Source: SFWF01 sp045537915 (lineage in GTDB: Bacteria > Bacillota > Clostridia > Oscillospirales > Acutalibacteraceae). From it: 20,859 nucleotides of DNA. Where the stretch lies: the NCBI GenBank assembly GCA_045537915.1, contig JAZSQK010000062.1, positions 1 through 20,859 on the forward strand, in the 5' to 3' direction. A program made the translations under genes and the position numbers. Positions 13,899 to 20,859 of this stretch are shown in pieces (the stretch's first letter is position 1; each line of letters starts with the position of its first letter). The notes beneath the pieces are model-generated. The model saw only the letters and a program-made list of their open reading frames with translations, had not been told where the DNA came from and made no database searches.

Positions 13899-16300
13899 AA
13901 TACTTTTATAGTTTTTTTAGGGATACTAATTCTAAAAATGATCCAGATGGGCAATTATATAAGGTAGTTATTAAAACTGAGTTAGATAACCCTACTATAA
14001 CGGATAGAATAGAATTATTATTAGCTGATAAACCATTTACTGTTACTTATGATGGAAATGGTGAGGTATATAAGCCCTTTATAGGTTCTACAGCAGTAGT
14101 TAGATTACTAAATAAGGAATTTATACCCGAATTAAATTCTATTGATATACAATCAGTTACAGTAGAATTATTTAAGGCTAAAGAAGGTTATAGATATAAT
14201 GATTCTTATAAACTACCTTATGCTGATGAAGTATTTTTCGACATAGAATGGTCTGGTTATTCTACACCTAATGCTTATAGCCAGGAATATAATTCCTATT
14301 TAGATGTCTATGAATTAGAATGCCAGGATAAATTAAGCGTTCTTAAATATATAGATGTAGATATAGAAAGCAGTGATATTACTTTAAAGACACTTCTAGT
14401 ATCAGCTATGGATAAATTAAATATAAACTATTGTACTGTTACAGAGAATATTAAAATTCCTAGAACAGTGGATAATAGTTCTTTACTTAATTGCCCAGCA
14501 ATAGGATATAGATCACTAGAAGATAATGTTAATGAAAAAAAGAAATTATTAGACGTTATATCTAGTTTACTTACAGTATTAAATGTAACTATTGTACAAC
14601 AGAGAAATGAATTATATATTATTAACTATGATGCTATAGCTAATGAATATACTACTTATACCAGATTCGATAAACTAAATAATACTGAGCTATTATTTAC
14701 TATTAATAATATAAAAGAGATTGTTAAAGAAGAATCTGCTGCTAATGATACTAATTTATCTTTAGGAGAGATATATGATAAGTTTACTATTACCGCTAAA
14801 CATGAATATACTGATATACAATTTCCTAATTTAGGAGAATGGTTTAATAAAGTAGAATATGGTAATGAAGATATGTCTTCGGAAGATGCCTATATAGCTG
14901 GTTATAGATATGTAATTTACAATAATACAGGACTTTACGGAGAATATAATGTAGCCCAGTATATTAGAAATATAGGTACTCCTAGTATAACTAACTGGAT
15001 ATTATATAATTTCTATGGTATTAATCCTAATGTATATAATGATCCTAATATTATTAATGTAAAATGCTATTGTTACGAAAAGGATAAACAGACTTCTTTA
15101 GCAGATAAAAGTTATTACTTTCCTGGATCTTTAATACAGAATTATGAACCAGGCAATCTTACTTTTTTAGGAGGATATGAAGATACAGATCCTTTTTTCG
15201 CTACTAAAAATGTAGTTGCTACTCCTTGTTCATTATGTTCTGTAAGTGATAGCGATTACTTAAATAACTGGGGAGTAATTAATGAGAATAATATAAGAGA
15301 TGGGATAATGATATTCCACGCACTAAGGGGAACTAATGATTTAACTAAGTATGTTTATAGAGATATAGCTGTAGACGAAAATATATTAGTTAAAATGCCT
15401 ATGGTAGATTTAGAAGTAAATAATATAGCTTTTAGTGAAACTGATTGCCTAGTATTTAATGCTAAATTTAATTTCTCTATAGACTATATGCCTACTGAAT
15501 CTAGTATTAAACCAGAAACTAATGAAATGGATTTTATCCCTATTTCAGTAAAGATAGATAATGGAGTAGATGTATATCATCTATATAAAGATAATAATGG
15601 TGATTTATTATGGACTACTTCTAATAATCCTATTATTGTTAAGGCTAATCTAGATGTAACTAAAGAAACTAATGCTTTTAATACTGATATAGGCTTTAGA
15701 TCAGCTATTAATAAAAGAAAATATAAACTAGCTGAAAATGTAGATGGGTTTATTATTCCTGCTCCTAGTGATAAATTACTAAATGGTAAACTAACTATTA
15801 CTATTTATAGACCTTTCGGAGTATCTTATACAGGTAGAGCAGTAACTACTTCTACTTTTATAAGTGGAATTAGTATAACTTCTGTAAATAAAAATTCGGA
15901 GAATGCTGATGATTCTAATAATACAGAATATGTATATAAGAATGAACATAATGTATTTACTAACGATTTTAACCTAAATTTAGACTATATAAGCTACGAT
16001 AGGAAGAAGGTTAGTAATAACTATCTATACAATAGACAAGGCTCTAGAAAGCACTATTTAGACTATTTAAGCAATATATCTACAGGTGATGTAATGAGAC
16101 CCGAAGAGATGCTTTTAAAGGCTTATGGCAGACAGTATTCCGATAATACTATTATTCTTAATGGAACTACCCATTTAGATATAGATATGCTAAGTAAAGT
16201 TACATATAAACGTTTCGAAGATAAGAAATTTATAGTCAATGGATTAGAAATAAATTATGGCTATAATTCTCGTAATGTAACATTAATAGAGAAAAAATGA
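13895..16300 (+). CDS. Large tail tip / hub protein
   Basis: An 801-residue, beta-rich protein directly after the tape measure, where distal-tail and tail-associated (Dit/Tal-like) hub proteins are encoded. The opening YKVVIKTELDNPTITDRIELLLADKPFTVTYDGNGE and the EVFFDIEWSGYSTPNAYSQEY region look like a Dit-type galectin/ring segment. YDVYELECQDKLSVLKYIDV and a later NNTELLFTINNIKEIVKE segment fit hub domains. No catalytic motif or enzymatic fold is visible. It is large and single, so Dit- and Tal-type functions may be fused in one chain; that is inference. It overlaps both neighbours by ATGA. Confidence 0.62.
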   Translation: MKYFYSFFRDTNSKNDPDGQLYKVVIKTELDNPTITDRIELLLADKPFTVTYDGNGEVYKPFIGSTAVVRLLNKEFIPELNSIDIQSVTVELFKAKEGYRYNDSYKLPYADEVFFDIEWSGYSTPNAYSQEYNSYLDVYELECQDKLSVLKYIDVDIESSDITLKTLLVSAMDKLNINYCTVTENIKIPRTVDNSSLLNCPAIGYRSLEDNVNEKKKLLDVISSLLTVLNVTIVQQRNELYIINYDAIANEYTTYTRFDKLNNTELLFTINNIKEIVKEESAANDTNLSLGEIYDKFTITAKHEYTDIQFPNLGEWFNKVEYGNEDMSSEDAYIAGYRYVIYNNTGLYGEYNVAQYIRNIGTPSITNWILYNFYGINPNVYNDPNIINVKCYCYEKDKQTSLADKSYYFPGSLIQNYEPGNLTFLGGYEDTDPFFATKNVVATPCSLCSVSDSDYLNNWGVINENNIRDGIMIFHALRGTNDLTKYVYRDIAVDENILVKMPMVDLEVNNIAFSETDCLVFNAKFNFSIDYMPTESSIKPETNEMDFIPISVKIDNGVDVYHLYKDNNGDLLWTTSNNPIIVKANLDVTKETNAFNTDIGFRSAINKRKYKLAENVDGFIIPAPSDKLLNGKLTITIYRPFGVSYTGRAVTTSTFISGISITSVNKNSENADDSNNTEYVYKNEHNVFTNDFNLNLDYISYDRKKVSNNYLYNRQGSRKHYLDYLSNISTGDVMRPEEMLLKAYGRQYSDNTIILNGTTHLDIDMLSKVTYKRFEDKKFIVNGLEINYGYNSRNVTLIEKK

Positions 16301-16776
16301 ATTTAGCTAATGATGTAAATAGTAATGAGCTAAAGAAAGCTTATGCAGAATTTATAGAAAGTGGTGATAATAGTTTAGCTGTTTATTATAATGACTTGTA
16401 TATCAATAGGTTTAATATAAAAGATAGCCAGCTTAACTACTTATATAATGGAGATATTAATTTCGGGGCAGAAAAGAATAAATATGTTAGTTCTTTAAAT
16501 CATCAATATCATTTCTCTTATAGAGATATAGGTATAGGAGATACTACTAAACTAAATTTCTCTAATTTAGGTGGTTATTTATATGCAATAATGGATGAAG
16601 ATTATTTAGTTAATTACTATAAATATAATAATGTAGTATGCTGCTATAAATATTTATGGTTCGAAATAATGAAAGACACTAATTTATATGTTTCTGTACC
16701 TAACCAGGGAAATATTAATATAGATATATATATAAATGACGCAGGGGAGTTACTCCTGGATAATAATAATGTATAA
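16297..16776 (+). CDS. Hypothetical tail-region protein, 159 residues
   Basis: I do not recognise this protein. It is rich in Asn and Tyr, with an acidic overall look, a short helical start and then beta-type segments (NLYVSVPNQGNINIDIYIND near the end). A Cys-Cys pair lies at NNVVCCYKYLWFE. It is encoded between the tail hub and an adhesin-type protein, overlapping the hub by ATGA and the next gene by TAATG, so a minor tail-tip or baseplate component is the natural guess. Confidence 0.7.
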   Translation: MNLANDVNSNELKKAYAEFIESGDNSLAVYYNDLYINRFNIKDSQLNYLYNGDINFGAEKNKYVSSLNHQYHFSYRDIGIGDTTKLNFSNLGGYLYAIMDEDYLVNYYKYNNVVCCYKYLWFEIMKDTNLYVSVPNQGNINIDIYINDAGELLLDNNNV

Positions 16777-17177
16777 TGGCAGTTTATAATTTAGGTAGAA
16801 TTTTACCAGTATGGAGAGGAATATGGGATTCAACAGAAGATTATGTAAAGTTAGATATAGTACTATGGAATAGTAATAGCTGGTTAGCTGTTAATCCTAA
16901 TACTAACAGTGAGCCAGCAGATGATAATGCTAACTGGTTATGTATTGCTAGAGGTTCTAATTATTCGGACTGGTCGCAGGAAGATAAAGATGCCTTTTAT
17001 AGTGATTTAATGACTAATATGGGAGATGTTATACAGAATGAGGTAAATCATTTCATTCAGCTTTCTTTAATGTCTAATACGACTATTCAGCAATGGATGT
17101 CAATGATTACTTACTCGCAATCTCAGTATGATGCATTAGCTAATAAGAATGGTATTCATTTCGTTTATCCTGATTAA
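16776..17177 (+). CDS. Small tail adhesin with carbohydrate-binding-like module
   Basis: A 133-residue protein. Residues 8-58 show the spaced aromatic pattern of CBM5/12-like modules found in phage tail proteins: W13 and W17 in PVWRGIWDS, Y23, LDIVLWN with W31, W36 in SWLAV, then NSEPADDNANWLC (W54). In this pattern the W..G.W....Y..GD.V..NG..W.A...N....P.....W residues form the fold and sugar-facing patch. The C-terminal half is helical with repeated Met/Gln/Asn and no known motif. A role in binding surface sugars at the tail tip is inferred from the module and the neighbours. Confidence 0.62.
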   Translation: MAVYNLGRILPVWRGIWDSTEDYVKLDIVLWNSNSWLAVNPNTNSEPADDNANWLCIARGSNYSDWSQEDKDAFYSDLMTNMGDVIQNEVNHFIQLSLMSNTTIQQWMSMITYSQSQYDALANKNGIHFVYPD

Positions 17178-17179
17178 TA

Positions 17180-18484
17180 ATGAGTGTAATATATAATACT
17201 AATAAATGCCAGCCTTTTTTTAATGGCTATAGACCTTTAAATGTAATGAGAAATGGAAGAAAGATAGCTGGCTGGACTAATAAAAGTAAAGGAGGAAATA
17301 ATAATTCCCTTACTCTTACAGGCACTTATAATGATAAACTAGATTATAGTCTACATGGTAAGACTAAGATAGAAACTAGTGCCTGTATAGGTACATGGAG
17401 ACAATTAGTACAGAATCCTAGACCTTGTACTGAAAGAACTAACGGAATATCTAGAAGAGGTAGCGGAGTTCTTACATTCGAGGATAATGGGATTAGATTA
17501 AAGAATGATGATTCTGGTAAAGGAGCTTTTAGAGTAATATTACCTTATGCATTACAACAAGGACATAGATATTTTATAGGGCTATTTATAAATAGTGCAG
17601 TATTAGAAGTAGATACTTATATTTCGGTAGCTTTTAATACTACAGGTACAATGCAATTTAATTATAATAGAATTGCCTATGTACTTTATGCTGGAGAATA
17701 CGAGGATGGAGTTAATACTGTTACTTTTACAATAAATGGATCTAATCCTAATAATGAAAGTATTTATGTTAATAGAATCATGGTAGTAGACCTTACTACT
17801 TTATGGGGTAATGAGAATTTAGCTGATTCAGCTTCTTATTATAATGGGTATAATACTTCTAATATGTCTACTTTAATTTATCATTTAGAACAAGTAGATC
17901 CTACTCCAGAAGCTACTACAGAGACTATTATACCTAATGTAGAAAGTCCTTTCTTTTCTGGAGATCCTACACCTATTAATCCTTGTAATGTAATACCTGA
18001 TGAAGTATGGATAGAAACTACAGACAGAATTACTAGAAATGACCTTTATTCATGGGATACTTTATACAGTGGAGGTTATATTATATCCTATGGTAAAACA
18101 GTGAAAATAGGAGATTTAAACTGGTCTTATTATAATAGTAATATATTCTACTGGAATGGTACTAATGAGCTATATAGACCCGAAGAGGTTTACATGAATT
18201 ATTATAAGAAAGTAGATAATTTCGCTGATTTAGCTAATGAAGATTATGCTTACTGGGTTAATACTTCTAATAACAGGGTATATATTAAAGATATAGAGTA
18301 TAGTAATGCTACTGATTTTAAGAATGCTAGAGCAGAAGGATTAATTTATTACTATAGTGCTTCTAGTACTAGAAGGGATACAGAAGTAAATAAACCTAAT
18401 ACTTCTCCTTATACTACTATAGTTAATTCTAATTCGGACTATACAGTTACTTATAAGAAATGGGATGATTCCCAGCCAGATTAA
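17180..18484 (+). CDS. Tail fibre or baseplate structural protein
   Basis: A 434-residue protein rich in Asn, Tyr, Thr and Ser with few helices. The region TLTGTYNDKLDYSLHGKTKIETSACIGTW, i.e. a D.LD....G.T....S..IG.. layout, is frequent in Bacteroidales and Firmicutes phage tail proteins. This is followed by beta-sandwich-like stretches (about 95-205: GVLTFEDNGIRLKNDDSGKG..., YFIGLFINSAVLEVDTYISV) that could be a carbohydrate-binding jelly roll. Its C-terminus (about 325-434) is Tyr-rich. Placed between the small adhesin and the amidase; I cannot assign a precise function. It overlaps the amidase start by one base (TAATG). Confidence 0.6.
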   Translation: MSVIYNTNKCQPFFNGYRPLNVMRNGRKIAGWTNKSKGGNNNSLTLTGTYNDKLDYSLHGKTKIETSACIGTWRQLVQNPRPCTERTNGISRRGSGVLTFEDNGIRLKNDDSGKGAFRVILPYALQQGHRYFIGLFINSAVLEVDTYISVAFNTTGTMQFNYNRIAYVLYAGEYEDGVNTVTFTINGSNPNNESIYVNRIMVVDLTTLWGNENLADSASYYNGYNTSNMSTLIYHLEQVDPTPEATTETIIPNVESPFFSGDPTPINPCNVIPDEVWIETTDRITRNDLYSWDTLYSGGYIISYGKTVKIGDLNWSYYNSNIFYWNGTNELYRPEEVYMNYYKKVDNFADLANEDYAYWVNTSNNRVYIKDIEYSNATDFKNARAEGLIYYYSASSTRRDTEVNKPNTSPYTTIVNSNSDYTVTYKKWDDSQPD

Positions 18485-18888
18485 TGATAAATAGAATTAT
18501 TATACACTGTTCAGCTACTAAACCTGGACAGAAATGTAACGCTAGTATAATAGATAAATGGCATAAGGCTAAAGGGTTTAGATGTATAGGTTATCATTAT
18601 GTAATACTACCAGATGGAACTATTGAAAAAGGAAGACCCGAAAATGAAAAAGGATCGCATTGCGTGGGATACAATACTGGTTCAGTCGGTATCTGCTATA
18701 TTGGGGGACTTAATAAAGAAGGTAATCCAGAGGATACTAGAACGAAAGAACAGAAAATAGCTTTAAGAAAGCTAATAGATGATTTATGTAATAGATACAA
18801 TATTAAAGATATAGCAGGACATAATGAATTTAGTAATAAAGCATGTCCTTGTTTTAATGTAAAAAAAGAATACAATGAAAAAAATTAG
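18484..18888 (+). CDS. N-acetylmuramoyl-L-alanine amidase (endolysin)
   Basis: A T7-lysozyme-like amidase_2/PGRP domain of 134 residues that cleaves the bond between muramic acid and the stem peptide. Zinc ligands are visible: His8 in IIIHCSATK, His113 in AGHNEFS and Cys121 in KACPCFNV. Lys119 corresponds to the catalytic Lys of T7 lysozyme, and a Tyr in GYHYVI (37 or 39) to its catalytic Tyr. The whole protein is the catalytic domain, without signal peptide or cell-wall binding domain, so export would depend on a holin or on the tail. The final 14 bases overlap the fibre gene downstream. Lying between two tail-fibre genes, it could also act during entry. Confidence 0.92.
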   Translation: MINRIIIHCSATKPGQKCNASIIDKWHKAKGFRCIGYHYVILPDGTIEKGRPENEKGSHCVGYNTGSVGICYIGGLNKEGNPEDTRTKEQKIALRKLIDDLCNRYNIKDIAGHNEFSNKACPCFNVKKEYNEKN

Positions 18889-20437
18889 AATCGGTAAAGA
18901 CATTGAAATTAAATGGACTATTAAATTACCAGAGGGTTCTAATCCATTATCGGAGCTTAATTTAACTCTACAGATGAGAGACCCTAAAGGTAATAAAGTG
19001 ATTATCAATGATTTCACTGTTATTAATGATGAATATTTACTAATAGGCTTAAAAGGTACTGCTTTCGCTTATTTAGGTAACTATACTCTAACTTTATGGA
19101 AAGATAAAGACCTTACAGGGCAGACAATGGTAGATGCAGTTAATGCATTTACTTTAGTAAGCTCTACAGGTGAAGAAATAGGCTGTAACTGTGGATGCGG
19201 AGTGTTAGATGTATCTACTGTAGATTTATATGGGGAATTAACATATATTATAGATGAAGGGGTACTTCCTCCTATGGAGACATTAAGAGGACCTAGAGGT
19301 TATAAAGGAGACCCATTTACTTATGATGACTTTACTCCTGAACAATTAGAAGAACTTAAAGGACCGCAGGGAGAACCTGGAGAACCAGGACCTAAAGGAG
19401 ACCCATTTACTTATGATGACTTTACTCCTGAACAATTAGAGGATCTTACTGGACCAGCAGGACCAGCTGGTTTTAGTCCTACTATTACTCCTAATAAGGT
19501 AGGTGGAGTTACTCATCTATTAATTAATGATATAGAAGGAGCTAAGAGTGTAGATATTAACGATGGTGAAGTATCATTCGATTCTCTACAGGGAGAAATA
19601 AATGAAATGTATGGAGGATTATTATCTACAGCTAATCAATTCGCCTGGAAAGATAGTAATGGAATTATTCATTATAATGAAGCTATTACTACTAGTAATC
19701 ATGATAATGTTATAGAAGTTTATGCTGCTAATAGAAGTGATATAGATACTACTAATACTAATTATGCTTTAAGATATTGTACTACTGTGTATTCTAAATA
19801 CTGGGATGCAGCTAAATTCACTACTATTAAGAATATGTTTAAGCATGCTTCGAGATTAACCCATTTAGATGTAAGCAGCTGGAATACTATTAATCTTACT
19901 GAAATAGATGGAGCATTCTATAATGTACCTGCTAATATAGATGTATCTAAATGGAATACTTCTAATGTTACTACTTTATACCAGGCATTTCAACAATATA
20001 AAGGATCTACTTTAGATGTAACTAACTGGGATACTTCTAGAGTTACTGATTTTAGGGATATGTTATTAAATGCTCCTAATATAACTACACTAGACTTACG
20101 TAACTGGTCTATAGCTTCTGTAACTACAGATGGATTAAATGGATTAATCTATGGTACTACTAATTTAACTTCTTTAATAGGTGGTAGTACTTCTCTTAAT
20201 GAAGTGTTATTTAATGGTGCTAATGTTAATATAGGTATAAGACAAGCTAGAAGTACCCAGACAGGAGGATTAAGAATAGATAGATATTCTATTAGAGCTA
20301 TTATTAATGGATTAGCTGATAGAACAGGACAAGAAAGTTTAACTCTTACATTAGACCAGAAACAATATAATCAGCTATTACAGGAAGATATAGATATAGT
20401 TACTAATAAGAACTGGACTATAGTTATAGGACTTTAA
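18875..20437 (+). CDS. Receptor-binding fibre: BppU-like, collagen-like and BspA-type repeats
   Basis: A 520-residue protein of several parts. Residues 1-100 form an Ig-like strand-rich domain (KIRIGKDIEIKWTIKLPEG...NYTLTLWKD), similar in layout to baseplate BppU N-terminal domains, which would attach it to the tail. GCNCGCG (103-109) is a Cys cluster. Residues 139-200 hold collagen-like G-x-y triplets (GPRGYKGDP, GPQGEPGEPGPKGDP, GPAGPAGF) separated by two copies of FTYDDFTPEQLE. Residues about 318-440 carry BspA/DUF285-type leucine-rich repeats with LDVSSWNT, IDVSKWNTSNV, LDVTNWDTSRV and LDLRNWSIASV at steps of 24-27. The C-terminus ends in the YNQLLQEDIDIVTNKNWTIVI segment common in such proteins. 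This points to the host-binding fibre. Confidence 0.82.
   Translation: MKKIRIGKDIEIKWTIKLPEGSNPLSELNLTLQMRDPKGNKVIINDFTVINDEYLLIGLKGTAFAYLGNYTLTLWKDKDLTGQTMVDAVNAFTLVSSTGEEIGCNCGCGVLDVSTVDLYGELTYIIDEGVLPPMETLRGPRGYKGDPFTYDDFTPEQLEELKGPQGEPGEPGPKGDPFTYDDFTPEQLEDLTGPAGPAGFSPTITPNKVGGVTHLLINDIEGAKSVDINDGEVSFDSLQGEINEMYGGLLSTANQFAWKDSNGIIHYNEAITTSNHDNVIEVYAANRSDIDTTNTNYALRYCTTVYSKYWDAAKFTTIKNMFKHASRLTHLDVSSWNTINLTEIDGAFYNVPANIDVSKWNTSNVTTLYQAFQQYKGSTLDVTNWDTSRVTDFRDMLLNAPNITTLDLRNWSIASVTTDGLNGLIYGTTNLTSLIGGSTSLNEVLFNGANVNIGIRQARSTQTGGLRIDRYSIRAIINGLADRTGQESLTLTLDQKQYNQLLQEDIDIVTNKNWTIVIGL
19303..19440 (+). repeat. Identical 48-bp direct repeat inside the fibre gene
   Basis: 19303-19350 and 19393-19440 are identical over 48 bases, with a period of 90 (30 codons, in frame). 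Each encodes KGDPFTYDDFTPEQLE. Identity down to silent positions suggests a recent duplication or ongoing recombination that can lengthen or shorten the collagen-like stalk. Confidence 0.9.
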
Positions 20438-20634
20438 TGAAAGAAAATATTAAACATATACTTAGTGTAGTATCTTTTCTAAGTGCAGTAACTTTAGGAT
20501 TTATATGCGTATTTATTCCACCTACAGGAATAATAGATACTTCTGTTTTATGGTTTACTGCTCAACTATTAATATTTACTAGTAGTATTTTAGGAATAGA
20601 TTTTAAAATTAATGGACATAAGAAAGAAGTTTAA
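20437..20634 (+). CDS. Small two-helix membrane protein, holin candidate
   Basis: A 65-residue protein with two hydrophobic segments, about 8-27 (ILSVVSFLSAVTLGFICVFI) and about 36-53 (SVLWFTAQLLIFTSSILG), separated by a short PPTG turn, with charged ends (MKEN, NGHKKEV). Size, topology and position at the end of the late operon, after an amidase, fit a small holin that would release or license the endolysin. Proteins of this shape are common at the end of Bacteroidales phage operons, but many are unassigned. The start overlaps the fibre stop by one base (TAATG). Confidence 0.65.
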   Translation: MKENIKHILSVVSFLSAVTLGFICVFIPPTGIIDTSVLWFTAQLLIFTSSILGIDFKINGHKKEV

Positions 20635-20644
20635 AAATTTTTAT

Positions 20645-20652
20645 TATCTTCG
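20645..20652 (+). promoter_or_regulatory. Promoter-like element TATCTTCG
   Basis: This matches the Bacteroidetes -7 consensus TAnnTTTG except for one base, which turns the forbidden TTTG into TTCG. It lies ten bases after the last gene and about 120 bases before a terminator. No -33 element is evident. It could drive a short non-coding RNA, but a chance match is possible. Confidence 0.3.
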
Positions 20653-20790
20653 CAGCGACGTTCATTTTTAGTAAGTAGATATTAAGTCTGTATATTTTAG
20701 GTATGGCTTTCGGACTTTATAAATATTAATTTAGGATCAGCACTTCAACGCAATTAATTATAGGAGAGTCTTAAAAGGCTCTCCTTTTTT
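20653..20790 (+). ncRNA. Possible short non-coding transcript after the last gene
   Basis: About 135 bases lie between a promoter-like element and a good terminator, with no open frame longer than about 20 codons on either strand. This could be a small phage RNA or simply the 3' untranslated end of the late operon. I do not recognise a known RNA family, and there is no tRNA fold that I can draw. Confidence 0.25.
20763..20790 (+). terminator. Terminator at the end of the late operon
   Basis: An 8-bp stem with one T-G pair (20763-20770 with 20777-20784) over a six-base A/T loop, followed by six T. It lies about 130 bases after the last gene and should end the late transcript. Confidence 0.85.
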
Positions 20791-20830
20791 ATAGGGGGGA
20801 GGGGTCGGAAAAATGTTAAATGGGCTGAAC

Positions 20831-20859
20831 AAGTCGGAGGCCAAGCGGTCTTAGGAAGA
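20831..20859. other. MGI/DNBSEQ adapter at the right end
   Basis: The last 29 bases begin AAGTCGGAGGCCAAGCGG and continue to the window end. They are the first 29 bases of the MGI read-1 adapter, the reverse complement of which is present at 146-177. It is read-through adapter left in the assembly; genuine sequence stops at about 20830. Confidence 0.97.

Noticed and set aside
18784..19017. 77-codon minus-strand open frame
   Set aside because: It crosses the amidase/fibre overlap on the opposite strand and has no supporting signals.
226..20829. AATGGGCTGA shared in inverted form between the integrase 3' end and the right end as an att core
   Set aside because: Ten bases only, in the wrong relative orientation for attL/attR, and one copy is inside coding sequence.
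178..20830. CRISPR array, tRNA genes or diversity-generating retroelement
   Set aside because: No regularly spaced repeats, no cloverleaf that I can draw, and no reverse transcriptase or template/variable repeat pair.

Overview
The window is an essentially complete, compact temperate siphovirus (tailed phage) of a Bacteroidales-type host, with sequencing-adapter artefacts at both ends. The host call is an inference from several signs: a very AT-rich genome (about 70% AT by eye), start codons preceded by A-rich rather than Shine-Dalgarno sequence, a Bacteroidetes-style tyrosine integrase, a T7-lysozyme-like amidase with the KACPCF motif, and a BspA-like leucine-rich tail protein.

Layout. 1-177: a duplicated integrase tail joined to an MGI/DNBSEQ adapter-barcode-adapter block (artefact). 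202-2358, minus strand: integrase, HNH endonuclease and an orphan PD-(D/E)XK nuclease, with a terminator between HNH and integrase. 2359-2947: a non-coding, repeat-rich, AT-rich region that looks like a replication origin and control region. 2948-3885, plus strand: a two-winged-helix putative replication initiator and an overlooked 47-residue membrane peptide. 3882-10399: HK97-type packaging and head genes (small and large terminase, portal, protease, capsid, connector, head closure, tail terminator) and the tail tube, then a strong terminator. 10461-20437: tail assembly chaperones joined by a canonical -1 frameshift site, an HK97-gp10-like protein, tape measure, tail hub, adhesin-type proteins, an amidase and a collagen-like/leucine-rich fibre. 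20437-20634: a two-helix membrane protein. 20635-20830: a possible short non-coding transcript with a terminator. 20831-20859: adapter. Most plus-strand genes overlap by 1-17 bases or sit within a few dozen bases of the next, as in a single late transcription unit.

The most striking signal is compositional. I found no TTTG and no CAAA anywhere in the phage DNA, on either strand, coding or non-coding. The only TTTG lies at a barcode/adapter junction (145-148). Codons appear to be chosen around this ban: Phe before G is TTC, Gln before A is CAG, and Leu TTG follows only codons ending in a base other than T. The phage also carries a PD-(D/E)XK nuclease with no methyltransferase in view. One testable idea is that the genome is protected from a nuclease, its own or the host's, by lacking the target site. 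Avoidance of the Bacteroidetes promoter element (TAnnTTTG) is the main alternative.

There is no recognisable repressor, polymerase, helicase, primase or recombinase apart from the integrase. If the contig is whole, replication must rest on the single initiator-like protein plus host enzymes.
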